From: Alkalicoccus luteus
GTDB lineage: Bacteria > Bacillota > Bacilli > Bacillales > Salisediminibacteriaceae
Direction: 5' to 3'
DNA length: 62,668 nt
Assembly (NCBI RefSeq): GCF_012034335.1
Contig: NZ_JAATHJ010000020.1
Span: forward strand, 1 to 62,668
The notes beneath the pieces are model-generated. The model was not told where the DNA came from. It saw nothing but the letters and a program-made list of their open reading frames with translations, and did not search any database. The position numbers were made by a program, and so were the translations under genes. The first letter of the stretch is position 1. Each line of letters starts with the position of its first letter. This document shows positions 26,062 through 35,113 of the stretch, piece after piece.

Positions 26062-26640
26062 ATGAAGAACAGAATTGCAGCGGTCATTACCATAACAACT
26101 GGCATTGCGCTTTATTTCTTTGTAACTTATGAAAGCCCGGAGTATGTAGAATTAGCAGACGGCAGTGTACATGAAATCACTCGTTCCTCTGACGCAGAGA
26201 ATGTACAGTATGCCGAGAGAAGGACAGATATTCACGCACCTGACGACCTGCCGCCCGAGGACGTCTTCTTATTAAAGCTCGATGATTTGTACGAGTCCTT
26301 CCATCAAATCGTGAAAACACATAACGATGCAGTTATTTCCAATGAGATTTACGATATACAGGCGTTAGAGTACGGTAGTGAACATTTTGCCAGACAAGTG
26401 GAACGGGCTATCGAACAGCTGGAAGATTCCAAACTTAAGTCCGATGTAAGAAACTTTGGAACACTGATGGCCATTGTTTTACAAGACCCTGATCTTGAAA
26501 ATTTAAATGCCGCTAAGAATCTTATTGATGAATTAACAAGCCTCCGTCTTCATCAAGGCTTCACCCGGGCAGTCGATGATGAGGTGGTAAAACAAGCCGA
26601 GTTTGTTATTCGAGTGAACAGCAGTGACATATCGGAATAA
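26062..26640 (+). CDS. Exported or membrane-anchored orphan protein, AT-rich gene
   Basis: 192 residues, function unrecognised. An N-terminal hydrophobic segment (about residues 4-20) with little downstream spacing suggests an uncleaved anchor or signal peptide; the remainder is acidic and mostly helical (for example DDLYESFHQIVKTHNDAVIS and RQVERAIEQLEDSK). The ATG at 26062 follows AAGGA by 9 bases; an ATG nine bases upstream overlaps that site. Base composition is near 42 percent G+C by eye, lower than its neighbours, consistent with transfer. No gene partner is obvious. Confidence 0.65.
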   Translation: MKNRIAAVITITTGIALYFFVTYESPEYVELADGSVHEITRSSDAENVQYAERRTDIHAPDDLPPEDVFLLKLDDLYESFHQIVKTHNDAVISNEIYDIQALEYGSEHFARQVERAIEQLEDSKLKSDVRNFGTLMAIVLQDPDLENLNAAKNLIDELTSLRLHQGFTRAVDDEVVKQAEFVIRVNSSDISE

Positions 26641-26764
26641 ATGAAGCCTGCGTTTATATTTAATTGCGCAAGCAGGTGCTCCACGTTCAGACCGGTGACC
26701 TGCCATTGAATGCGGGAAGCCCGTCATTGCTTCACACCCTCTCGGACTATCGTAAACAAAATCA

Positions 26765-26792
26765 AAAAACCGCCTCCGAAGGGAGACGGCTT
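26765..26792 (-). terminator. Intrinsic terminator of ppc
   Basis: Stem GCCGTCTCC / GGAGGCGGT (two wobbles), loop CTTC, T run on the minus strand. Confidence 0.85.
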
Positions 26793-26802
26793 CTCGCTGG
26801 TA

Positions 26803-29565
26803 TCAGCCTGTGTTAAGCAGTCCTGCTGCCACACCGCTGATTGTCAGCAGTACTTCCGTTAAGATTTCTTCTGTATGCTCTTCTTCGTCTGTAGCACGAA
26901 GCTTTTGAATCAGATCCACCTGCAGGAAGTTCATCGGATCGACGTACGGATTTCGCAGATGAACAGACCCTTGAATGTTCGGTGAAAAATCGAGCAGCTC
27001 CTCGGACTTGGAGATTTGGAGCAGCACGTTCTTTGTGCGGTTATACTCCTCTGAAATATCGCCGAAAATACGGTCGCCGATCGCTTTATCCTCCACGAGG
27101 TTGACGTATTCCTTCGCCGTCATCAGATCCGCTTTCATCAGTGCCATTTGCAGGTTGTTGATGGTAGACCGGAAGAACGGCCAGTTCTCATACATCTCCT
27201 GCAGCAGTTCCAGATTCTCGCTGCTTTCTTCGGCAAAGCCTGCCAGTCCGGTCCCGGATGCGTACCATGCCGGAATCATCTGGCGGCACTGCGTCCACGC
27301 GAACACCCACGGAATGGCGCGCAGGTCTTCAAACTTCTCACTGTTTTTACGGCTCATTGGACGGGAGCCGATGTTCAGTTCACGCAGCTCGTTCAGGGGC
27401 GTCGTCTGTTTGAAGTACGTGAGGAAGTCTTTATCGCCGAATACGAGCGACTGGTACTTCTTCAAGGAAGCATCTGAAATTTGTTCAATTGCCTGCTCGT
27501 ATTCCGGCTTTAATCCCGTCGCTTGTTCAGACGAATGATGCACCTTGGACGTCGACTGAATCAGCGCAGACGCAGCCTGCTCCAGATTACGGAAGGCAAT
27601 GTCGCCAAGCATGTAGCGGGATGACAGAACCTCACCCTGCTCGGTAATCTTCACGCCGTCGCCGAGCGTTTCAGCAGGCTGGGAAATGATACTGCGGTTC
27701 AGCGGTCCTCCCCCGCGGCCAAGTGAGCCGCCCCGGCCATGGAAAAACTTCAGGCCGATGCTGTAGTCGCGCGCCATGTTATGAATTTCCTGCTGGGCTT
27801 TATACAGCTTCCAATTGGCTGTAAGCGTTCCGCCGTCCTTGCTTCCGTCGGAATAGCCGAGCATAATCTCCTGATGGTCCCCGCGCTGCTGAATGTGGCT
27901 GCGGTATAGATCCATATCAAACAGCGTCTGCATGATTTTCGGTCCGGCAATCAAGTCGTCTACTGTTTCCAGAAGCGGTGCAACGTTGATGTTGCTTTCC
28001 ACGGTACCGTCCACGTGTACGCGGTAAATTCCAGCCTCTTTTGCGAGCACGAGCACTTCCAGCAGGTCGCTTGACGACTGGGTCATGCTGATCAGATATA
28101 CTTCGATCGAGCGGCGGCCGAATTCCTCGTGCGCACGCTGAATCATCTTAAACACTTCGAAAATCTTCTGCGTTTCTTCCGAGTAGTCTTCATTCAAGAG
28201 CATGAGCGGACGAGGGTCCTTCAGCACGCTTTCCAAAAGCTTCAGCTTCTCCTCTTCGTCCATCGACGCGTAGTCGTCAGCGAGCCCGACAACCTTCAGC
28301 ATCTCGGAAACAGCTGTTTCATGCTCCCCGCTGTGGTTTCTCACATCGAGCGTTGCCAGGTGGAAGCCGAACAGTTCCACTTGCCGGATCAGCTTTCGAA
28401 GCTTTTTCAGCTTCACGTTTTCCAGCTGATGCGTCAGTGCGTTTTCTTCAATCAGCATCAGGTCGCGTAACAGCTCTTCTGCATGATCATATGCACCCTT
28501 TGACTTAGAGCCGACCTGACGAAGGCGCTTCAGCATCACCGCAAACATACGGCGGTACACTTCGCCTTCGATCTGCCACTTGTCCTTGCTCGTTAAATAT
28601 TTCTTCTCCTGTTCGGCTACGTGCTTAATAAACGCATCCGGAATCGCCACACGTGACGTGGACTGACTGAACCGCTTCATGAGCTCGGTCAGGCCATCAT
28701 CGTACTTTTTCACAGCAAGGTCACGCTGCAGTTTCAGCGTTTCCCACGTCACATCAGGCGTCACGAACGGATTGCCGTCGCGGTCGCCTCCGATCCATGA
28801 ACCAAAGTTAAGGAAATTCGGCACTCTCCAGGTTTTACCCGGGAAGTAGTCGCTCAGCTGATCCTCCAGCTCCTGATGGACAGCCGGCAGCACGTCAAAC
28901 AACGTCTGATCAAAGTAGTACAGACCATTTTTCACTTCATCCAGGACAGTCGGCTTGCGGTGGCGCAGCTCGTCCGTCTGCCAGAGAACCGTTACTTCGT
29001 TAATCAGGCTCTCCTCCAGATTGCGGCGCTTTTTATATGGCAACGTTGGATGATCCAGCTTTTGCAGAATGGTGGAAATCCGCTTTTGAATCTCCAGAAC
29101 CGTCCGCTTTGTCGCCTCGGTCGGATGAGCCGTCATAATCAGCTCAATCGACAGATCATCAATAATTTTCTGAATCGTTTCATCTGCGTGCTCATCGTTT
29201 TTCAGTGCGAGAATCGCTTCCTGAATGGAATGCTTCTGCACGTCGCTGTCACGCTCCAGCCGGTAAAACTGCGACCGGCGAATCCGGTGGTTCTGCTCGG
29301 CAATGTTGACGAGGTGGAAATAAATCGAAAAGGCGCGGATCACCTGTTGACGCATAGGTGACTCCAGCTCAGAAATTTCTTTTTTCAGAAGCTCGTATTT
29401 ATCCGGATCGTAATTATCCCGAAGACCTTTCGTTAACTCACGGATATCCTCAACCTTCTGAAACAGCTCCTCCCCGCCGTGCTTTTTCAGCACGTCACCA
29501 AGAATACTTCCCAGCTTTTTCACGTCATTGCGAAGCTGCAGGTTCTGATCTTGTGTTTCCGACAT
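26803..29565 (-). CDS. ppc: Phosphoenolpyruvate carboxylase
   Basis: 920 residues, full length. It adds bicarbonate to PEP to give oxaloacetate, refilling the TCA cycle. Conserved blocks: TAHPTEATKRTVLE with the catalytic His, FGSWIGGDRDGNPFVTPDVT, MLGYSDGSKDGG (variant of GYSDSxKDxG), FHGRGGSLGRGGGP with the mobile-loop Arg, RPMSRK, and the C-terminal NTG that closes the active site. It is monocistronic, with a terminator downstream and a repeat fragment upstream. Confidence 0.97.
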   Translation of the reverse strand: MSETQDQNLQLRNDVKKLGSILGDVLKKHGGEELFQKVEDIRELTKGLRDNYDPDKYELLKKEISELESPMRQQVIRAFSIYFHLVNIAEQNHRIRRSQFYRLERDSDVQKHSIQEAILALKNDEHADETIQKIIDDLSIELIMTAHPTEATKRTVLEIQKRISTILQKLDHPTLPYKKRRNLEESLINEVTVLWQTDELRHRKPTVLDEVKNGLYYFDQTLFDVLPAVHQELEDQLSDYFPGKTWRVPNFLNFGSWIGGDRDGNPFVTPDVTWETLKLQRDLAVKKYDDGLTELMKRFSQSTSRVAIPDAFIKHVAEQEKKYLTSKDKWQIEGEVYRRMFAVMLKRLRQVGSKSKGAYDHAEELLRDLMLIEENALTHQLENVKLKKLRKLIRQVELFGFHLATLDVRNHSGEHETAVSEMLKVVGLADDYASMDEEEKLKLLESVLKDPRPLMLLNEDYSEETQKIFEVFKMIQRAHEEFGRRSIEVYLISMTQSSSDLLEVLVLAKEAGIYRVHVDGTVESNINVAPLLETVDDLIAGPKIMQTLFDMDLYRSHIQQRGDHQEIMLGYSDGSKDGGTLTANWKLYKAQQEIHNMARDYSIGLKFFHGRGGSLGRGGGPLNRSIISQPAETLGDGVKITEQGEVLSSRYMLGDIAFRNLEQAASALIQSTSKVHHSSEQATGLKPEYEQAIEQISDASLKKYQSLVFGDKDFLTYFKQTTPLNELRELNIGSRPMSRKNSEKFEDLRAIPWVFAWTQCRQMIPAWYASGTGLAGFAEESSENLELLQEMYENWPFFRSTINNLQMALMKADLMTAKEYVNLVEDKAIGDRIFGDISEEYNRTKNVLLQISKSEELLDFSPNIQGSVHLRNPYVDPMNFLQVDLIQKLRATDEEEHTEEILTEVLLTISGVAAGLLNTG

Positions 29566-29835
29566 AGATGATTCCCTCCTGTTACAGCATCATCGAGCGC
29601 CCGATGACAGTACCGCCAGCATGCGGCAGTCGGAATGGGACAGTTTGTGTCCTAAGTGACGCAAACTGTCCCACCCAGGCCATAGGACACTCGTTAGACC
29701 TTATAGTAACAGAAATCATAAAAAATAATCAATTTTTTCTCACTATTTTATGAAAGCTATACATATAGGTAGAAATCCGGCGCCACAGCCACGTCATCGC
29801 TCCCAATCCCCCGATGACGCTCCTGACTCTGCTAA

Positions 29836-30030
29836 AAGCATGTCCCCGCAGGTTGAAGATTCATCACCGTTTGATCTTGAACGGCATGAGAGCGCGTGCG
29901 GAGCCGGACCGGGTGTTGAAAGCTTCTCGTTAAGAAGCCTGTGTCCGCGTGAAGCCGCGCCATTCTCCTATACTAAAGATGTTTCTCTTGAGAAATGGCT
30001 GAAGGCAAGTCTAAAGCAGACAGCGTGACA
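29836..30030 (+). mobile_element. Truncated copy D of the terminator-inserted repeat
   Basis: Matches the right half of copies A-C in order: TGAAGATTC, ATCTTGAACGGCATGA, GCGGAGCCGGACCGGGT, the GCTTCTCGTTAAGAAGC hairpin, CTGTGTCCGCGTGAAGCCGCGCCAT and GAGAAATGGCTGAAGGCAAG. The left half and both inverted ends are missing, and there is no flanking terminator duplication. It sits between ppc and putP. Confidence 0.75.
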
Positions 30031-30042
30031 TCTTTTCAAAAT

Positions 30043-30071
30043 AGAAAAGAACCGGCCGCAGCCGGTTCTTC
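30043..30071 (-). terminator. Intrinsic terminator of putP
   Basis: Stem AAGAACCGGC / GCCGGTTCTT with a short loop, followed by TTTTC on the minus strand. Confidence 0.85.
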
Positions 30072-30080
30072 GAGTGTTGC

Positions 30081-31556
30081 TTATGCACCTTTGTCCATTG
30101 CGCGAGCGCGTTCGAACTCTTCCTGCATTTCTTTCGTCGGCTTAGCACCAATTTTACTGAAGATGATGATGAAGATCGACGAAATGACAAATCCGGAAAC
30201 GAGCTCATACAGGTCGAAGATGCCGCCTTCGAGCAGCGCCCAGACGATAACGGTCACACCACCGGAGATCATTCCGGCAAGCGCCCCGTTTCGCGTCATA
30301 TCCTTCCAGAAGAGACTGAACAGTACGAGCGGTCCAAAGGCAGCACCGAGTCCGGCCCAGGCGTAGCTGACGAGCTCGAGTACCGTCGCATCCGGGTTCT
30401 GCGCAAGAATCAGGGCTACAACTGCTACGGCAAGTACACCGATCCGTCCAACTGTGACAAGCTCCTTCTGAGAGGCGTTCGGACGAATAAAGCCTTTGTA
30501 AAAGTCCTCCGTCAGTGCAGACGAGGAGACGAGCAGCTGGGAGTCAATCGTACTCATGATTGCGGCAAGCACCGCTGCAAGCAGCACCCCTGCTACGACC
30601 GGATGGACCAGCACCTGGGTGAACTCCAGGAACACGGTCTCCGGATTATCAAGCGGTGCATCCGCAAAGTAGGCAATCCCGACAAGACCAGTGAATACAG
30701 CCCCTGTCATCGAGAGAACAACCCACGTGATCCCGATGCCCTGTGCCTTCGGAAGCTCCTTCATCGAACGAATCGCCATGAAACGAACGATAATGTGCGG
30801 CTGGCCGAAATAACCAAGTCCCCAGCCAAGCAGGGAAATGATTCCGATAATGCCAACCCCGCTAAACAGGCTCAGGTTGTTTGGATCGATTGAACGAATC
30901 TGATCGAACGTGGGACCGATGCCGCCAAAGTCCATGATGGCCACAATCGGAATGACAATAAGGGCCAGGAACATCAGAATCCCCTGCACAAAGTCAGTCC
31001 AGCTGACGGCCAGGAAGCCGCCGAGGAACGTATAGGCGATGATAATAATTGCACCGACCCAGAGTGCCGTCGTCTGATCGAGACCAAACGTGCTTTCAAA
31101 CAGAACAGCACCGCCAACGAGACCGGACGATGTATAAAACGTAAAGAAAATAAGAATAAGCAGTGCAGAAACAATTCGCAGGGAACGGGAATTATCCTTA
31201 AACCGGTTCTCAAAGAAGTCCGGCAGCGTGATCGAATCGTTTGCGATTTCGGTATATGCCCGCAGCCTGCCCGCTACCAGCATCCAGTTGACAACTGCCC
31301 CGATCGCAAGACCGATCGCAATCCATGCTTCCACCAGGCCTGCCGCGTAAAGTGCGCCAGGCAGCCCGAGCAGAAGCCAGCTGCTCATGTCCGAAGCACC
31401 GGCTGACAGGGCTGCTACACCCGCACCAAGACGACGCCCGCCAAGTACATAGTCAGATAGGTTGTCCGTCATTTTGTAAGCGATAAGTCCTAATGCAATC
31501 ATACCGATGAGATACACGACAAATGTAATAATAATTGGTAAAGAACCTTCTACCAT
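30081..31556 (-). CDS. putP: Sodium/proline symporter
   Basis: 491 residues of the SSS family with about 13 membrane helices. Diagnostic stretches are LSDYVLGGRRLGAGVAALSAGASDMSSWLLLGLPGALY (Na+ and substrate region), SLRIVSALLILIFFT, GYFGQPHIIVRFMAIRS and AAIMSTIDSQLLVSSSALTEDFYK. Proline uptake serves nutrition and, in halophiles, osmoprotection. No proline dehydrogenase gene is adjacent, so osmotic use is plausible (inference). The gene is single. Confidence 0.93.
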   Translation of the reverse strand: MVEGSLPIIITFVVYLIGMIALGLIAYKMTDNLSDYVLGGRRLGAGVAALSAGASDMSSWLLLGLPGALYAAGLVEAWIAIGLAIGAVVNWMLVAGRLRAYTEIANDSITLPDFFENRFKDNSRSLRIVSALLILIFFTFYTSSGLVGGAVLFESTFGLDQTTALWVGAIIIIAYTFLGGFLAVSWTDFVQGILMFLALIVIPIVAIMDFGGIGPTFDQIRSIDPNNLSLFSGVGIIGIISLLGWGLGYFGQPHIIVRFMAIRSMKELPKAQGIGITWVVLSMTGAVFTGLVGIAYFADAPLDNPETVFLEFTQVLVHPVVAGVLLAAVLAAIMSTIDSQLLVSSSALTEDFYKGFIRPNASQKELVTVGRIGVLAVAVVALILAQNPDATVLELVSYAWAGLGAAFGPLVLFSLFWKDMTRNGALAGMISGGVTVIVWALLEGGIFDLYELVSGFVISSIFIIIFSKIGAKPTKEMQEEFERARAMDKGA

Positions 31557-31773
31557 GTTACATACCCCCTTTTAAGATGGTGTTCCTGCCGAAACGCCCT
31601 CCTTTTTTAATAGTCTGACATTTTATCTCTATGCTCCTATTATAATCTGAACGCTATGAAAACACTAGAGATGATTTGCTCCTTTCGTAGCACATCGTGC
31701 ATAGACGTTTTAACGCAGGCAATAGCGGGAAAACGAGCAAATGTGACTTACTTTTTGAAAGGAGATTTCGCTC

Positions 31774-33222
31774 ATGCAAAAATATGCCAAGCAGTTTATT
31801 AACGGAGAATGGACAGACGGCACCAGCGACAAAACGCTGGAGAACGTCAACCCGTTCAACCAGGAAACGCTCTTTACGATGGCTTCTTCTTCTGAAGAAG
31901 ACCTCGATCGTGCGTATCGCGCAGCGGAGCAGGCTTTCCCGGCGTGGAGAGATACGCTCCCGTCCGAAAAGCAGCAGCTCTTGCACCGCGTAGCAGAAAT
32001 TATGCAGGAACGAAAAGACGAGATTGTCAGGCTATTGGTAAAAGAAGCGGGCAGCTCCGGCATCAAAGCCCAGATTGAATTCGGTGCAGCACTCCGCATC
32101 GTGCAGGAATCTGCTTCGTTCCCATACAGAATGAAAGGCCAGATTATGGCATCTGACTTCCCTGGTAAAGAAAACCGCGTTTATAAGTCTCCGAAAGGCG
32201 TCATCGGGGTCATCGGACCTTGGAACTTCCCGTTCCACCTGTCGATGCGCTCGGTAGCACCTGCAATTGCAGCCGGCAACACGGTAGTATTAAAACCGGC
32301 AACGGACACGATTGTTACGGCAGGCAGCCTGATCGCCGACATCTTTCATGAAGCCGGTGCCCCTGCCGGCGTGCTTAACGTGACAGCCGGACGAGGCTCT
32401 GAAATCGGCGATGCGTTCGTAGAGCATCCGGTCCCGAAAGTCATCTCCTTTACCGGGTCGACAGAAGTCGGATCCCATATCGCTTCCCTTGCCGGAAAGC
32501 ATATTAAGGAGACAGCGCTCGAGCTCGGCGGCAATAACGCCTTTATCGTACTGGAAGACGCGGATGTCGACCGCGCTGTAGAAGCTGCGGTATTTGGCAA
32601 GTTTCTGCATCAGGGTCAAATATGTATGAGCGTCAACCGCTTCCTGGTTCACGATTCGATTTACGATACGTTCGCTGAGGCGTTTAAAAAGCGGACAGCT
32701 GCGCTTCAGGCAGGAGACCCTTCCGAACGTGAAACGGTCGTTGGTCCTCTGATTAAAGAGGATCAGGTCGAGCGCATTATGAAAGACGTAAACGAATCGA
32801 TCGAGCAGGGCGCGACACAGATTCTCGGCGGTGATGCCGAGGGAACTCTGCTGCACCCGATTATCCTAACAGATGTGACGGAAGACATGCCAATCGCAAA
32901 AAACGAGATATTCGGTCCCGTAGCGCCGTTAATCCGCTTCAGCACGGAGGAAGAGGCCGTCAAGCTCGCAAATAGTACGCCTTATGGCCTGAGCGGCGCA
33001 GTTCATTCGACCGACATTCACCGTGCAACCGAATTTGCCAAGCAGATCGAAACCGGCATGATCCACGTCAATGATCAGACGGTTAACGACGAAGCACATG
33101 CTTCCTTTGGTGGTGAAAAAGCCTCCGGTATCGGCCGTTTCGGCGGAGAATGGGCACTTGATAAATTCACGACCGAAAAATGGCTTTCGATTCAGGATGG
33201 CAAACGCGAATATCCCTTTTAA
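31774..33222 (+). CDS. NAD(P)-dependent aldehyde dehydrogenase
   Basis: 482 residues. Family motifs in order: IGVIGPWNFPFHL, cofactor-binding KPATDT, FTGSTEVGSHIA, ELGGNNAFIV with the general-base Glu, GQICMS with the nucleophilic Cys, and NEIFGPVAPLI. The overall pattern resembles B. subtilis YfmT/AldY-type enzymes active on aromatic or aliphatic aldehydes; substrate cannot be fixed. Ribosome site GAAAGGAG precedes the ATG. Its terminator has been invaded by repeat element B. Confidence 0.9.
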   Translation: MQKYAKQFINGEWTDGTSDKTLENVNPFNQETLFTMASSSEEDLDRAYRAAEQAFPAWRDTLPSEKQQLLHRVAEIMQERKDEIVRLLVKEAGSSGIKAQIEFGAALRIVQESASFPYRMKGQIMASDFPGKENRVYKSPKGVIGVIGPWNFPFHLSMRSVAPAIAAGNTVVLKPATDTIVTAGSLIADIFHEAGAPAGVLNVTAGRGSEIGDAFVEHPVPKVISFTGSTEVGSHIASLAGKHIKETALELGGNNAFIVLEDADVDRAVEAAVFGKFLHQGQICMSVNRFLVHDSIYDTFAEAFKKRTAALQAGDPSERETVVGPLIKEDQVERIMKDVNESIEQGATQILGGDAEGTLLHPIILTDVTEDMPIAKNEIFGPVAPLIRFSTEEEAVKLANSTPYGLSGAVHSTDIHRATEFAKQIETGMIHVNDQTVNDEAHASFGGEKASGIGRFGGEWALDKFTTEKWLSIQDGKREYPF

Positions 33223-33230
33223 TAAAAAAA

Positions 33231-33260
33231 GAGAGGGCCTCTTCAGACGGAGAGGCTCTC
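33231..33260 (+). terminator. Left part of terminator split by element B
   Basis: Hairpin GAGGGCCTCT / AGAGGCTCTC directly after the aldehyde dehydrogenase stop, but without a T run because element B starts at 33261. The right remnant, GGAGAAGCCCTCTC followed by GTTTTTT, lies at 33903-33923. Confidence 0.7.
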
Positions 33261-33902
33261 CAGAGTGTTGATAAAGTCATTTTAGGTGAATAAGATTGCA
33301 TCTGCCTGTATCTGCGGACACTCGCTTTCCGGAGGGAACGGGCTCAGCTAACCACTTCCTTCTTTCGTCGGAAGCGATGGATCTTCGCCTCGTTCTGATC
33401 CTCCTGGAGTCGAGGTCCTCCGATTTGGCAGCTGGCAGTCCGTTTCAAGTGCCTGGTTAGGACTTCACGATCGGCTTCCATACAGATAGAACCTTCCCGA
33501 TAAAACGTTTTGATGTTAAATAGGGGTGCCAGTCCTTCATCGAATTCATGATAAACGTAAAAAAGCAGTCGCGTCTGTCGTGACGTTGTTCTCCAAAAAG
33601 CCAAGCTGTTTTCCCGATGTGTCCGGCGGAGACGCCAGTGGAAGCCGCGCAGTCTGAAGATTCAGTGCCGTTCAGATCTGCGAACGGCATCAACGCACGA
33701 GCGGAGCCGGACCGGGTCTTAAAGGCTTCTCGCGAGAAGCCTGTGTCCGTGTGAAGCCGCGCCATCCTACGTGCCTTTCTTCCCTTCATAACAGGGGCCC
33801 CCTGAGAAATAGCTGAAGGCCAGCCCACGGCAGGCTCGGTAAGCAGAGAAAAATGCAATCAAACGAATAAACATGTAAGTTGAAAGACTTTTTCAACAGC
33901 CT
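33261..33902. mobile_element. Repeat element copy B (642 bp, terminator-inserted)
   Basis: Same family as copies A and C. Left end CAGAGTGTTGATAAAGTCA; the right end read inward is AGGCTGTTGAAAAAGTCTTT. Internal landmarks GCATCTGCCTGTATCTGCGG, GCCGTTCAGATCTGCGAACGGC, GGCTTCTCGCGAGAAGCC and ACGGCAGGCTCGGTAA are all present in the same order. The flanking duplication is short and imperfect (GGAGAGGCTCTC against GGAGAAGCCCTCTC), covering only the right arm of the hairpin. No intact frame. Confidence 0.8.
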
Positions 33903-33921
33903 GGAGAAGCCCTCTCGTTTT

Positions 33922-35016
33922 TTAATAGGCACGCATTGGCGACTGCACGTATGCCTTTAAAAGCCGGTACGTCGCTTCGAGGCTTTCAATATGCGTGCGC
34001 TCATATGCATGGGAGGAATCAATTCCGGGACCGACCAGCCCGTGAATCACATCGTGCCCTGCGCGGACAGCAGCCGTTGCATCTGATCCGTAATGCGGAT
34101 ACATATCGACCTGATAGCCGATGCTGTTCACTTCTGCCAGCTCCACAAGATGCTTTCGGAGCCCGAGGTGATACGGGCCGCCGGAATCTTTGGCACAGAT
34201 CGATACGGTATGCTCATCGGTCGTCTGGCCGTCCCCCATGGCTCCCATGTCGACGGCCAAATATTCTACCGTTTCCGGACGGATGCCGGCGTTTCCGCCG
34301 AAGCCGATTTCTTCGTTGTTCGAAATCAGCAGCTGCACGGTGTACGGCAGCTCAATGGCTTCCTCCATGATCTCTTTGGCAAGCCGCATCAGAACAGCCA
34401 CGCTCGCTTTATCATCCAGATGCCGTGATTTAATATAGCCGTTCGGCAGCACCTGTACGCGTGGATCAAAGGAAATAAAGTCTCCCGGTCCGATGCCGAG
34501 TGCTTCCGTTTCTTCTTTGGAGGACGTTTTTTCGTCGATCCGCACTTCCATATTATCGATGCTGCGCTCTGCTTTACCTGCATTGTCATAGACGTGTACG
34601 GACGTTTGCTTCATTAAAATGGTGCCCGTATAGCGCTCACCGCCTGCCGTCTCAATTTCACAGTACTCCCCTTCAACCGCGTTGTAAAGAAAACCGCCAA
34701 TCAGATCGAGCTTCAGCCGGCCGTCACTTTTCACTTCCTTTACCATCGCACCAAGCGTGTCGACGTGCGCTGTCATCATGCGCTGCTCGGCTTTTTCTCT
34801 GCCTGGAAGCTCGGCCAGCAACCCGCCTTTGCGGAGCCGCTCTGTCCGGATGCCCAGATCCTCAAAATAGGCTTCTACTTTACTGATGACCTCTGTCGTA
34901 CTGCCGGAAGGGCTCGGAATCAATACAAGCTCTTCGATCAGCGTACGGACATCTTCTGCCTGCTGCATCGCCATAAATCGGTTCATCCTCTCCTGTGCAA
35001 AAATGTCTTCTTCCAT
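33922..35016 (-). CDS. M42-family metalloaminopeptidase
   Basis: Up to 364 residues. Metal and catalytic motifs of M42 co-catalytic peptidases are visible: TAHVDTLG, SRHLDDKASV, SNNEEIGFGG, AVDMGAMGDG and a C-terminal DSSHAYERTHIES with the last His ligand. Such proteins form large tetrahedral cytosolic particles and trim peptides (glutamyl or general aminopeptidases, YtoP/YsdC-like). The start is unclear: the ATG at 35016 has no good site, and an AGGAGAGG lies within the first codons, favouring an ATG 10-14 codons in. Confidence 0.85.
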   Translation of the reverse strand: MEEDIFAQERMNRFMAMQQAEDVRTLIEELVLIPSPSGSTTEVISKVEAYFEDLGIRTERLRKGGLLAELPGREKAEQRMMTAHVDTLGAMVKEVKSDGRLKLDLIGGFLYNAVEGEYCEIETAGGERYTGTILMKQTSVHVYDNAGKAERSIDNMEVRIDEKTSSKEETEALGIGPGDFISFDPRVQVLPNGYIKSRHLDDKASVAVLMRLAKEIMEEAIELPYTVQLLISNNEEIGFGGNAGIRPETVEYLAVDMGAMGDGQTTDEHTVSICAKDSGGPYHLGLRKHLVELAEVNSIGYQVDMYPHYGSDATAAVRAGHDVIHGLVGPGIDSSHAYERTHIESLEATYRLLKAYVQSPMRAY

Positions 35017-35113
35017 GAGTTTACAAAACTTTGACGCTCATGAACAGGGCTTCCCCGCTTTCTGCCCGAATGAGCTATAATGAAAAAGAAGGCATACAGA
35101 GGGGGACGAGAGG

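Noticed and set aside
33457-33858. Leftward 133-codon frame in element B
   Set aside because: Same reasoning as for copy C; similarity between copies is at DNA level and breaks frame.
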